A DNA stretch of 7,254 nucleotides, from assembly GCA_023409995.1 (NCBI GenBank), contig JAEYQN010000186.1:1-7254 (forward strand), read 5' to 3'. The number at the start of each line of letters is the position of its first letter. The stretch's first letter is position 1. Below are positions 1 to 6,280 of this stretch, in pieces. The stretch comes from Cyanobacteria bacterium OH_CBB_238 (GTDB taxonomy: Bacteria > Cyanobacteriota > Vampirovibrionia > Gastranaerophilales > Gastranaerophilaceae). A program made the translations under genes and the position numbers. The notes beneath the pieces are model-generated. The model was not told the origin of the DNA. It saw only the letters and a list, made by a program, of their open reading frames with translations, and made no database searches.

Positions 1-683
1 GGATACAACCCATTAAGGTGCCTTTCATTCTGGACTCTCAACACCATCACAACATCGCAATTGGTTATAGCTTGTTCAACATTGTTAAACCATTTTACAG
101 GATATTTATTATGTTCTTCAGGTCTAAAGTATGTTGGAGCACAGGCATTTATATTTGCTCCAAACTTATTCAACAAAGCTATATTAGATTTTGCTACCCT
201 GCTATGCTTTATATCTCCAACTATAGCAATATTTTTCCCCTCAATTGAGCCGATTTTCTCACTCATTGTATAGAAATCCAACAATGCCTGAGTTGGATGA
301 GCCCGATTACCATCTCCTGCATTTATAAAACTCATAGGATATTTAACTTGCTGAAGTGTATTATCAATAATTCCAGAAAGGTTATGTCTTACTATCACTG
401 CATTTATACCTATGAAAAACAAGTTTTCGATTGTGTCTTTGAGTGATTCTCCCTTTGTTAAAGATGAATTTTGAGTATCAAAGTTAATTACATTCATGCC
501 CAGCTTTTTTGCAGCAATTTCAAAACTACATTTTGTTCTTGTGGAATTTTCGCAAAACATTAAAGAAATAGTTTTACCAAGAACTTCAGACTCAATTGTT
601 TGAGACTTAAATCCTTTGGCCATATCTATAACATTAACAATTTCATCTTTATTGAGTCTTTCAATATCGATAAGGTGTCTCAT
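1..683 (-). CDS. pyrB: Aspartate carbamoyltransferase catalytic chain (3' end off window)
   Basis: This gene makes aspartate carbamoyltransferase, which joins carbamoyl phosphate and L-aspartate to give N-carbamoyl-L-aspartate, the first committed step of pyrimidine synthesis, in the cytosol. About 227 codons are visible and the C-terminal quarter lies beyond position 1 (the family is usually about 300 residues). The carbamoyl-phosphate loop reads CENSTRTKCSFE (residues 44-55). It is followed by the SSLTKGE loop with its lysine (K77), VRH (98-100), NAGDGNRAHPTQ (121-132), GDIKHSR (156-162) and the aspartate-binding LRVQNER (215-221). All expected active-site residues in the visible part are present. 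The start is at 683, with a GGAG seven bases upstream. The A of its ATG is shared with the TAA of pyrE, so translation is probably coupled. It is the last visible gene of the pyrK-pyrD-pyrE-pyrB run. No regulatory-chain gene (pyrI) can be seen in the window. Confidence 0.97.
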   Translation of the reverse strand, partial: MRHLIDIERLNKDEIVNVIDMAKGFKSQTIESEVLGKTISLMFCENSTRTKCSFEIAAKKLGMNVINFDTQNSSLTKGESLKDTIENLFFIGINAVIVRHNLSGIIDNTLQQVKYPMSFINAGDGNRAHPTQALLDFYTMSEKIGSIEGKNIAIVGDIKHSRVAKSNIALLNKFGANINACAPTYFRPEEHNKYPVKWFNNVEQAITNCDVVMVLRVQNERHLNGLY

Positions 684-1270
684 TATACTGCTCCAGCTGT
701 CTTTTCATTTCCCCTGCTTCCCGGCTTAACCAGAGGAATATTTTCATTACATAGAGGACAATCTGATGGATCATAAACAACAGGATCAATTTGCAATAAT
801 GATTTAATATTATAATCAGTCTTACCAGACGTTCTATCAACAATACATCCTATCGCAACTACTTCTGCTTCAAATTCTTTTATTGCTTCTATAGTTTCTT
901 TTATTGTTCTGGCAGTGGTAATTACATCTTCAATAATTACTACTTTTTCGCCTTTTTTAAGAGAATAACCTCGTCTTAATTGCATTTCACCATCTTTTCT
1001 TTCAACAAAAAGATTCCTTTTTTTTGCCTGTTTAGCTGTTTCATAACCAATAATTACAGCACCTACAGCAGGAGCTATCACAGTATCAAAATCCAAAGAT
1101 TGCAGTTGTTGCGCCAAAAGGGTTCCTATTTTTTCTGTAATTTCAGGATATTGATACAACTTTGCACACTGAAAGTATATATTAGAGTGAAGCCCTGATG
1201 TAAGGCAGAAATGTCCATTCAGCACACCTTCTGCTGATTCTAATAGGTTTAAAATTTCGTTATTGCTCAT
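683..1270 (-). CDS. pyrE: Orotate phosphoribosyltransferase
   Basis: This gene makes orotate phosphoribosyltransferase, which transfers the phosphoribosyl group of PRPP to orotate, giving OMP and pyrophosphate. The 195-residue protein has the expected landmarks: SGLHSNIYFQCAKLY (25-39), FVERKDGEMQLRRGY (88-102, with the conserved K and R residues of the PRPP-side loop) and the PRPP-binding strand VIIEDVITTART (111-122). It ends with the tail DCPLCNENIPLVKPGSR (170-186) found in the longer bacterial PyrE subgroup. The loop after the E-D acidic pair reads TTAR where TTGG or TAGT is more usual. The start at 1270 lies 11 bases inside the end of pyrD and is preceded by a strong AGAGGAG at 1277-1283. 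The stop overlaps the pyrB start by one base. No PyrF domain is fused to it. Length and motifs make the assignment secure. Confidence 0.97.
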   Translation of the reverse strand: MSNNEILNLLESAEGVLNGHFCLTSGLHSNIYFQCAKLYQYPEITEKIGTLLAQQLQSLDFDTVIAPAVGAVIIGYETAKQAKKRNLFVERKDGEMQLRRGYSLKKGEKVVIIEDVITTARTIKETIEAIKEFEAEVVAIGCIVDRTSGKTDYNIKSLLQIDPVVYDPSDCPLCNENIPLVKPGSRGNEKTAGAV

Positions 1271-2207
1271 TTATAGCTCCTCTTAATTCTAGTTTTAATT
1301 CATCTATGTTTTTAAATCCATTTTTAAGCATAAAATCGGTAAGTTCTTTAACGATAATTTCACATGCATTGGGATGAGTAAAATTTGCAGTACCTATTTG
1401 AACAGCATCAGCACCAACGGCAAAAAATTCCATCACATCTTCAAATGTAGCAATTCCACCAATACCAATAATTGGAATATCAACAGCTTGAGATAATCGT
1501 CTAACAGCACCAAGTGCTATTGGTTTAATTGCTTTTCCTGATAAACCGCCTTGAATCATAGTTTTTTTAAATTTGCCGTTTAAATACTCAAGTTTTAGCC
1601 CCATAGCTTTTACCGTATTAATAGCAGAAAGCACATCAGCGCCTGCGTTTTGAGCTGCAACGCCCAGTTTTTCTATAGAGGTGACATTCGGAGTTAATTT
1701 AACAACAAGAGTTCCAGAGTATTCTTCTCTTACAGATTTGACCAATGTATAAAGAGATTCTTCATCAACACCAAATTCCAAACACCCTGATTTTACATTA
1801 GGACAAGAGACATTTAGCTCTACTGCTTTTATTTTTGCCCCTTCACAGATCTTAGCCAAATCCACATACTCTTCCAACGTAGACCCTGCAAGATTCATAA
1901 TATAGCCGACATTGTTTGCATCAAGTACTGGTACTTTTTCTGCTAAAAATCTTTTTACACCCAAATTTTCCAGCCCAATAGAATTGATCATTCCAGCCTC
2001 TGTTTCAAAGATTCTCAAATGATTATTGCCTTCTCTCGGCTTAAGAGAAATAGCTTTTGTAACAACAGCACCTATAGAGCTGATATCCATTAAATCATCA
2101 AACTCTATTGTATAACCATATGTCCCTGAGGCACTTAATATAGGATTTTTTAAAGTTAACCCTGGGAGTCTTGTAGTTAAATCTATCACTTGATTTGCTG
2201 TTACCAT
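1260..2207 (-). CDS. pyrD: Dihydroorotate dehydrogenase B (NAD+), catalytic subunit
   Basis: This is the FMN-containing catalytic subunit of class 1B dihydroorotate dehydrogenase, which oxidises dihydroorotate to orotate in the cytosol. The 315-residue TIM barrel shows PGLTLKNPILSASGTYGY (15-32), TKAISLKPREGN (50-61), MINSIGLENLG (73-83) and NVSCPNV (132-138). Cys135 is the catalytic base expected of class 1 enzymes (class 2 has serine). VVKLTPNV (168-175), GGLSG (220-224) and the FMN-phosphate loops GIGGI (248-252) and QIGTANF (270-276) follow. The pyrK gene directly upstream, overlapping by seven bases, identifies subclass 1B, which passes electrons to NAD+ rather than fumarate or quinones. 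The start at 2207 has an AGGGAG nine bases upstream, and the next in-frame codons upstream reach a TGA. It adds a few residues ahead of the usual family N-terminus. Confidence 0.97.
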   Translation of the reverse strand: MVTANQVIDLTTRLPGLTLKNPILSASGTYGYTIEFDDLMDISSIGAVVTKAISLKPREGNNHLRIFETEAGMINSIGLENLGVKRFLAEKVPVLDANNVGYIMNLAGSTLEEYVDLAKICEGAKIKAVELNVSCPNVKSGCLEFGVDEESLYTLVKSVREEYSGTLVVKLTPNVTSIEKLGVAAQNAGADVLSAINTVKAMGLKLEYLNGKFKKTMIQGGLSGKAIKPIALGAVRRLSQAVDIPIIGIGGIATFEDVMEFFAVGADAVQIGTANFTHPNACEIIVKELTDFMLKNGFKNIDELKLELRGAINEQ

Positions 2208-2959
2208 ATAACATCACTCCCTTTAAAAACAGGTCCATCTTTGCACACAGTGGCATTTTTGATAGTGCCGTTTGAATTAATTTTTATAACACAGCCTCGA
2301 CAAACACCTATTCCGCACGCCATAACCTTTTCCATTGCAACTTGTGATTCAATGGAATATTTCTTTGCTATTTCTGCAACTTTCTCCAACACAACATGAG
2401 GCCCGCAAGAATAAATTACTTCCGGTTTGTACTCATTTATTGCCTTTTCTATATAATCAAGAATACTTCCCTGGCTTCCCAAACTACCATCGTTTGTTAT
2501 CACAGAATCACATATTATGTTTTCTGGCACCTCTGCCTTAGAAACAAAACCGCCCATAGAATGCGCAGCTACATTCAATTTCTTTAAAACATTTTGCAAA
2601 TAAAAAATAGGAGCGATTCCAATTCCCGCTCCTACCAATAAAGATTTTTTATTTGAAATAAAGAAACCATTGCCCAAAGGGCCTATAAAATCTATTGTGC
2701 TTCCAACAGATAAATTCTTTATATATTTTGTACCCTTGCCTTTTTCTTTAAACAAAACGCCTATTCTGTTTTTTTCTTGAAAGGAAATGCTGAATGGGCG
2801 TCTAAGAGTCAAATTATCACATAAAATAGAAACATATTGACCTGGCGCCGATTCAAAATCATATGGCGTTTCAAATTCTATATAAAAACAAGAATTTGAA
2901 ACTTGCTCTATTTGCCTTACTGTTCCTATATGCGTTTTTTTTGTTTTTTGTTGAATCAT
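2201..2959 (-). CDS. pyrK: Dihydroorotate dehydrogenase B electron-transfer subunit
   Basis: PyrK is the FAD and [2Fe-2S] subunit that carries electrons from the FMN of PyrD to NAD+. The 252 residues follow the ferredoxin-reductase fold. The FAD-binding motif RRPFSIS is at 53-59, GPLGNGF at 93-99, the nucleotide-binding GAGIGIAP at 110-117 and CGPH at 185-188. The C-terminal iron-sulfur ligands are Cys215, Cys220, Cys223 and Cys239 (C-x4-C-x2-C-x15-C). Length is typical of the family. The start at 2959 has an AAGGT at 2966-2970 with a six-base spacer. It is the first recognisable enzyme gene of the operon. The 3' end overlaps pyrD by seven bases (ATGGTAA), so the two subunits are likely made by coupled translation. 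A terminator-like hairpin sits between the promoter-like region and this start, which suggests that the operon is controlled by readthrough. Confidence 0.97.
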   Translation of the reverse strand: MIQQKTKKTHIGTVRQIEQVSNSCFYIEFETPYDFESAPGQYVSILCDNLTLRRPFSISFQEKNRIGVLFKEKGKGTKYIKNLSVGSTIDFIGPLGNGFFISNKKSLLVGAGIGIAPIFYLQNVLKKLNVAAHSMGGFVSKAEVPENIICDSVITNDGSLGSQGSILDYIEKAINEYKPEVIYSCGPHVVLEKVAEIAKKYSIESQVAMEKVMACGIGVCRGCVIKINSNGTIKNATVCKDGPVFKGSDVIW

Positions 2960-2987
2960 TTTCTTACCTTTATCGAAAGCTTTAATT

Positions 2988-3017
2988 AAAAAAAAGAAAA
3001 AGCAAAAGCTTTTTCTT
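2988..3017 (-). terminator. Intrinsic terminator-like hairpin in the pyr leader, possible attenuator
   Basis: Read on the minus strand, a perfect ten-base stem AAGAAAAAGC / GCTTTTTCTT closes a four-base loop (3004-3007) and runs directly into six more T residues (2988-2993). It lies 29 bases ahead of the pyrK start. The stem is mostly A-T pairs, so it may be weak. A second AAAGCTTT at 2976-2983 could pair with the self-complementary AAAAGCTTTT at 3004-3013 and break the stem, giving a possible antiterminator. The flanks are also T-rich on the plus strand, so some bidirectional activity is possible. The hairpin is seen directly; its role is inferred. Confidence 0.6.
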
Positions 3018-3018
3018 C

Positions 3019-3177
3019 TTATTTTATATTTATTAAATTTATGTCCAAATGCTTATGTAACATGTCTTTCTTTCTTTCAATTTCATATATTATATGTTCA
3101 ACCATAAAACAAAAGTCAATAGATGGATTAATAAATGTAAAAATATTACAACAAGTTTTTATGATACTTTCAGGCAT
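3019..3177 (-). CDS. Small reading frame ahead of pyrK: leader peptide or small hypothetical protein
   Basis: An open frame of 52 codons starts with ATG at 3177 and stops with TAA at 3019-3021, one base before the terminator-like hairpin. The product has no recognised family. Its second half, MVEHIIYEIERKKDMLHK, is charged and probably helical, and there is no signal peptide. No good ribosome binding site precedes 3177. If the promoter-like TTGACT / TATAAT at 3089-3119 is used, only the in-frame ATG at 3063 lies on the transcript. That would give a 14-residue peptide, MLHKHLDINLINIK, preceded by a purine-rich but imperfect AAAGAAAG. A leader frame ending against a terminator before a pyr operon resembles the layout of E. 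coli pyrL-pyrBI, although the peptide sequence is unrelated. It could also be a small independent gene with its own terminator, or a chance frame. Confidence 0.35.
   Translation of the reverse strand: MPESIIKTCCNIFTFINPSIDFCFMVEHIIYEIERKKDMLHKHLDINLINIK
3089..3119 (-). promoter_or_regulatory. Candidate sigma70-type promoter for the pyr operon
   Basis: On the minus strand TTGACT (3114-3119) and a perfect TATAAT (3089-3094) are separated by 19 bases, two more than ideal. The predicted start near 3082 would give a leader of about 120 bases that contains the 14-codon frame and the hairpin ahead of pyrK. This is the best -35/-10 pair on this strand in the gap. The long spacer and the AT-rich background lower confidence. 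Confidence 0.35.
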
Positions 3178-3236
3178 TATTTTCTGGGCACTTAATTATT
3201 AAAATCTAATAGTACATAGAAATAAGGATAAAATAT

Positions 3237-3635
3237 ATGTTTAAACATTTACCGATTACTAAAGATATCCATAGAGCTAAAAAATTTTTTGAAGACCTAT
3301 TAGCCTACACAACCACGCCTTACTCATTAAATGAACTTCTTGAGAAAGATATAGAAGAATTCAACTTGGTGGACGTAAGAGCATATGATGATTATATTGA
3401 CGGTCATATTCCATTTGCAGTTCATATACCATCAGATGACATTAAGGGTAACATTCACATATTAGATAAGAGCAAACCCACAATCATATATTGTTATGAA
3501 CAACACTGCCATTTAGCAAAAAATTCTGCTTTGGTATTGCTTGATTATGGTTACCCGACAATAGAATTAGAAGGCGGCTTTGCTGCTTGGAAAAAACATG
3601 GATATGACATAGTAAAGACCGACTCAAATAAATAA
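3237..3635 (+). CDS. Single-domain rhodanese-like sulfurtransferase
   Basis: This encodes a 132-residue cytosolic rhodanese-domain protein of the kind that carries sulfane sulfur on a cysteine. A helical lead-in (about residues 1-38) precedes the domain. Domain landmarks are NLVDVRAYDDYIDGHIPFA (43-61), the active-site segment IIYCYEQHCHLA (83-94) and the C-terminal ELEGGFAAWKKHGYDIV (110-126). Cys86 aligns with the catalytic cysteine. The loop is CYEQHCH rather than the commoner C-x-x-G-x-R form, and it has a second cysteine at 91. This CYxxxCHLA variant is, to my recollection, seen in other small rhodaneses. There is no signal peptide or membrane segment. AAGGA lies eight bases ahead of the ATG. 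It stands alone between two operons on the other strand, so the physiological sulfur donor and acceptor cannot be read from context. Its stop is five bases from that of the convergent hisD. Confidence 0.87.
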   Translation: MFKHLPITKDIHRAKKFFEDLLAYTTTPYSLNELLEKDIEEFNLVDVRAYDDYIDGHIPFAVHIPSDDIKGNIHILDKSKPTIIYCYEQHCHLAKNSALVLLDYGYPTIELEGGFAAWKKHGYDIVKTDSNK

Positions 3636-3640
3636 ATATG

Positions 3641-4885
3641 CTAGTTTTTTCTTACATCAGCTGCTAATTTGTGTGCGAACAAACCTTCTTTTTCTGCAAG
3701 GATTGATGCATTCTCGGCTATATCTCGGATACAAGTTTTGTCTATTATTTGATATGTTTGAATTTTAACATAATCAAAAACACTCAAACCACCAGAATAG
3801 CGAGCTACTTGGTTAGTAGGAAGGGTGTGGTTTGTTCCACTCACATAATCACCAAAAACTTCAGCTGAGTAATTTCCAACAAATAATGAACCATAATTTT
3901 TGAATTTGTCTATGTATTTTTCAGCATTTTCAAAGCATAGTTCAAGATGTTCAGGAGCTCTCTTTTCAGAAAGCTCAATAGCTTCACTTAAATCATTCAC
4001 AATTACAGAAATAGATTTTTCAAAAGCAATTTTGGCTATTTCTTTTGTGGCAAGGCTATCAAGAAACTCTTCTGCTTTCTCTTTCACAGAATTCGCAAAT
4101 TCTTCGGATAAACAAATAAGATAAGCTCTTGCATCTTTGTCATGTTCACACTGAGCTAACATGTCAGCTGCAACAAATTCAGCATTTGCACTTTCATCTG
4201 CAATTATCAAAACTTCTGATGGACCAGCCAAAAAGTCTATCCCACATTCACCAAATACTTGTTTTTTTGCAGATGTAACAAACTTATTACCAGGCCCGAC
4301 AATCTTATCAACTTTAGGCATAGACGCTGTTCCATAAGCCAATCCGGCTATAGCTTGAACTCCGCCAACTCTGAATATTTTATCAGCACCAGCTAAATGA
4401 CAAGCAGCTATGGTAACTGGTTGAATCTTCGGCGACACAGCTATTACATTTTGAACTCCTGCAACTTTAGCAGGAACTATTGTCATAATGGCTGAACTAG
4501 GAAGTGGGTAATTCCCTCCAGGAATATAACAACCGATATTTTGTATCGGCACAATTCTATGACCTAATTTTGCACCACCAACAATCGTATCAAGATTTTT
4601 TATGCAATCTAGTTGTTTTTGAGCAAATTCTTTTACATTTTTTATACCAAAATTTATAGCATCAATTGTACCAAGATCAACCATTGAAATAGCATTATCT
4701 ATTTCCTTTTCAGATAGTTGAAGGCAAGCTATGTCCCCATCACCAAACTTTTTGGAATATTTTCTAAGAGCATCATCTCCAAAGTTTCTTACATCAGCTA
4801 TTATCTCAGTTACTGATAATATGTTTTCAAATTCTATTTTCTGAAAAAAATCTTCTGAAATATTTGAAATATCAACTATTTTCAT
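3641..4885 (-). CDS. hisD: Histidinol dehydrogenase
   Basis: HisD is the zinc-dependent enzyme that oxidises L-histidinol twice with NAD+, through histidinal, to L-histidine, completing the pathway. The 414-residue protein is slightly shorter than the usual 430 or so. It contains GCYIPGGNYPLPSS (118-131), IVPAKVAGV (136-144), GPGNKFV (197-203), the zinc-site segment AQCEHDKDA (244-252), RAPEHLEL (309-316), FGDYVSGTNHTLPT (344-357) and EGLFAH (400-405). By alignment with the E. coli enzyme the zinc ligands are Gln245, His248, Asp346 and His405. The catalytic pair is Glu312-His313. All are present, so the enzyme should be active. It begins nine bases after the stop of the HisA-HisI-HisE gene. 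Its ribosome binding site AGGA overlaps that stop codon, which implies one transcript and possible coupling. The 3' end faces the rhodanese gene with no visible terminator. Confidence 0.98.
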   Translation of the reverse strand: MKIVDISNISEDFFQKIEFENILSVTEIIADVRNFGDDALRKYSKKFGDGDIACLQLSEKEIDNAISMVDLGTIDAINFGIKNVKEFAQKQLDCIKNLDTIVGGAKLGHRIVPIQNIGCYIPGGNYPLPSSAIMTIVPAKVAGVQNVIAVSPKIQPVTIAACHLAGADKIFRVGGVQAIAGLAYGTASMPKVDKIVGPGNKFVTSAKKQVFGECGIDFLAGPSEVLIIADESANAEFVAADMLAQCEHDKDARAYLICLSEEFANSVKEKAEEFLDSLATKEIAKIAFEKSISVIVNDLSEAIELSEKRAPEHLELCFENAEKYIDKFKNYGSLFVGNYSAEVFGDYVSGTNHTLPTNQVARYSGGLSVFDYVKIQTYQIIDKTCIRDIAENASILAEKEGLFAHKLAADVRKN

Positions 4886-4894
4886 TTGTTTTTC

Positions 4895-6121
4895 CTATTT
4901 TGTTCTTGAAGCAAGATTAGATACTACATCTTGAGGGGTTATGTTATGTTTTGCCATCAAAGTCAAGACAAAATACGTAAGATCACTAGCCTCCCATTCC
5001 AGGCCATCACCTTCTTCGAAATTAACTGTTTCAAATGCTTCTTCCATAATTTTTCTTTTTAAGAAAAAGTCATTTTTGAACAACTTAGTTGTGAATGAAT
5101 CCTCTGGGAGTTTTTCTTTTCTATCCAAAAGCAAATTATATAATTCACTTACACAGAACTCTCTGTCCTCAAAACACGAAAATCTATCTAAATGACAAGC
5201 ATTTCCTTTTTGCCTTACTTTGTACAGTAATGTATCTTGGTCACAATCAAATTTTGCGCTTATTAACTCTTGAGTATTTCCAGATGTAAGCCCCTTTGTC
5301 CAAAGTTCTTGCCTTGATCTACTGTAATAAGTAGCTAAGCCTTCACCTAATGACTTCTTAACAGCTTCCTCATTTGAATAAGCCAGCATAAGAACTTGCT
5401 TTGTTTCAATATCTTGAACTATAGTTGGAATTAGTCCGTCTTGTTTTTCAAAATCAAGCACTGCGCAAAAAGCATCTTCTAATTTCACTGCACCTGTATA
5501 TATAGACATTCCAAGCTGAGTAGAAACATTCATTTTTACAAGAGTTTTAATCTCTTCAATAGTGGAAATACCACCAGCAGCAACTAAAGATTTTTTGGTT
5601 AATGAACGAATATGTTTTATAGCATCAATATCTGTACCGCCCATCATTCCCTCTTTTTCAACTATTGTATATAAATAGCCTGAGCAGAGATGATCAAACC
5701 TTTTAACAAAATCCTCAGGTGTGGCATTTAGTTCCTTTGTCCAACCTTCTGTTGTTACTTTTCCGTTTTTAGCATCAATAGCAATAAGAACCTTGTCACT
5801 TGGAAGTTTGGATAAAAATTCTTCATTAGCAGCAGTTCCTATAATGATTTTCTTAGCACCATTTGCAAGAATTCGTTTTGCTTTGTCTTTATCCCTAATT
5901 CCACCACCAACTCTACAATGAGCAACCTTACAAATTCTTTTTATTAATTCTTCGTTATCGCCTTTCTCCATAGCTGCATCAAGGTCAATAACCGCTATTT
6001 CGCCAAATCTTGAATAATACTTGGCAAGCTCAATGACGTCATCTCGCTCTAAAACTTTTTCTTTTCCCTGTTTTAACTGAACTGCCTTGCCTGACATTAG
6101 GTCTATACTTGGAATAATCAT
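4895..6121 (-). CDS. hisA-hisIE: Trifunctional HisA-HisI-HisE fusion protein
   Basis: One uninterrupted 408-codon frame joins three histidine enzymes. Residues 1 to about 221 are HisA (ProFAR isomerase), a TIM barrel with SIDLMSGKAVQL (5-16, catalytic Asp7), GGGIR (72-76), AIDAKNGKVTTEGW (114-127, catalytic Asp116), YT (151-152) and AAGGIS (181-186). Residues about 222-327 are HisI (phosphoribosyl-AMP cyclohydrolase), with DGLIPTIVQD (228-237), YYSRSRQELWTKGLTSGN (265-282), FDCDQDT (291-297), ACH (308-310) and SCF (315-317). The zinc cysteines are 293, 309 and 316. Residues about 328-408 are HisE (phosphoribosyl-ATP pyrophosphatase), with KIMEEAFE (357-364) and EWEASDLTYF (375-384) supplying the acidic metal ligands. 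HisE, HisI and HisA catalyse consecutive steps 2, 3 and 4. The HisA/HisI junction has almost no linker, and the HisA part ends a little short of stand-alone HisA (about 240). The ATG at 6121 gives the normal HisA N-terminus and follows a GGTG. hisD follows after nine bases. Confidence 0.96.
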   Translation of the reverse strand: MIIPSIDLMSGKAVQLKQGKEKVLERDDVIELAKYYSRFGEIAVIDLDAAMEKGDNEELIKRICKVAHCRVGGGIRDKDKAKRILANGAKKIIIGTAANEEFLSKLPSDKVLIAIDAKNGKVTTEGWTKELNATPEDFVKRFDHLCSGYLYTIVEKEGMMGGTDIDAIKHIRSLTKKSLVAAGGISTIEEIKTLVKMNVSTQLGMSIYTGAVKLEDAFCAVLDFEKQDGLIPTIVQDIETKQVLMLAYSNEEAVKKSLGEGLATYYSRSRQELWTKGLTSGNTQELISAKFDCDQDTLLYKVRQKGNACHLDRFSCFEDREFCVSELYNLLLDRKEKLPEDSFTTKLFKNDFFLKRKIMEEAFETVNFEEGDGLEWEASDLTYFVLTLMAKHNITPQDVVSNLASRTK

Positions 6122-6152
6122 CTTTTCACCACTGTTCTCTATAATTAACTAC

Positions 6153-6163
6153 ATTATATAGCA
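6153..6163 (-). promoter_or_regulatory. Candidate extended -10 promoter of the his operon
   Basis: On the minus strand TGCTATATAAT contains a perfect TATAAT (6153-6158), preceded by a TG dinucleotide close to the extended -10 position. The predicted start is near 6146, about 25 bases ahead of the HisA start codon. No good -35 hexamer is present at the expected distance (the bases there read AAACAT). The short leader leaves no room for a histidine leader peptide or an attenuator after this promoter. Confidence 0.45.
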
Positions 6164-6208
6164 AAAACTTTTTATATGTTTAGAATATTACCCAGTTGTC
6201 TAGTAGCA

Positions 6209-6254
6209 ATTGCCCGAATATTATGGCAATATCATGGCAGTTGATTTTTTGCCA
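6209..6254. repeat. Cluster of TGGCA-type half-sites, possible operator
   Basis: Two inverted pairs lie side by side: ATTGCC (6209-6214) with GGCAAT (6225-6230), and TGGCA (6235-6239) with TGCCA (6250-6254). Each pair has a ten-base gap. The inner copies also form a direct repeat of ATGGCA at 6223 and 6234, an 11-base step or about one helical turn. The cluster sits just upstream of the plus-strand -10 candidate and 60 to 110 bases upstream of the likely his start. An operator is an inference; no regulator family is assigned. Confidence 0.4.
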
Positions 6255-6280
6255 AAATAGTATAAAAACATCCACAGTAA

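Larger units (their letters stand above)
2960..3236. other. Divergent intergenic region between pyrK and the rhodanese gene
   Basis: This 277-base gap separates the minus-strand pyr operon from the plus-strand rhodanese gene. On the minus strand it holds the promoter-like pair, the small leader frame and the terminator-like hairpin. For the rhodanese gene, the only clear signal is the AAGGA ribosome binding site at 3224-3228. No convincing -35/-10 pair stands out upstream on the plus strand. No PyrR-type RNA-binding element was recognised. Confidence 0.7.

Noticed and set aside
18..273. Two overlapping plus-strand frames of 76 and 70 codons.
   Set aside because: They lie wholly antisense to clearly coding pyrB sequence with intact motifs and have no ribosome binding sites.
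661..843. A 60-codon minus-strand frame across the pyrE/pyrB junction.
   Set aside because: It is a shifted-frame shadow of the end of pyrE; both real genes are identified by motifs.
3041..3202. A 53-codon plus-strand frame in the pyrK/rhodanese gap, with two hydrophobic stretches.
   Set aside because: It has no ribosome binding site at its ATG, recalls no known family, and lies opposite the minus-strand leader frame and promoter-like sequence.
3641..3650. T-run after the rhodanese stop as an intrinsic terminator.
   Set aside because: No stem of more than three pairs precedes it, and the T-run is part of the hisD coding sequence on the other strand.
5430..5480. Possibility that the HisA/HisIE joint is a sequencing frameshift or a missed stop.
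   Set aside because: Domain motifs on both sides are in the same frame, the last HisA helix runs straight into a normal HisI start, and no frame change is needed.
6122..6160. A histidine-rich leader peptide or attenuator for the his operon.
   Set aside because: The predicted transcript start is only about 25 bases from the start codon, and no run of histidine codons is present in the gap.
6223..6240. A GG-N10-GC spacing resembling a sigma-54 promoter.
   Set aside because: The -24 half (TGGCA) fits but the -12 half reads TGGC rather than TTGC, and no upstream activator site was recognised. The half-site cluster explains the bases better.
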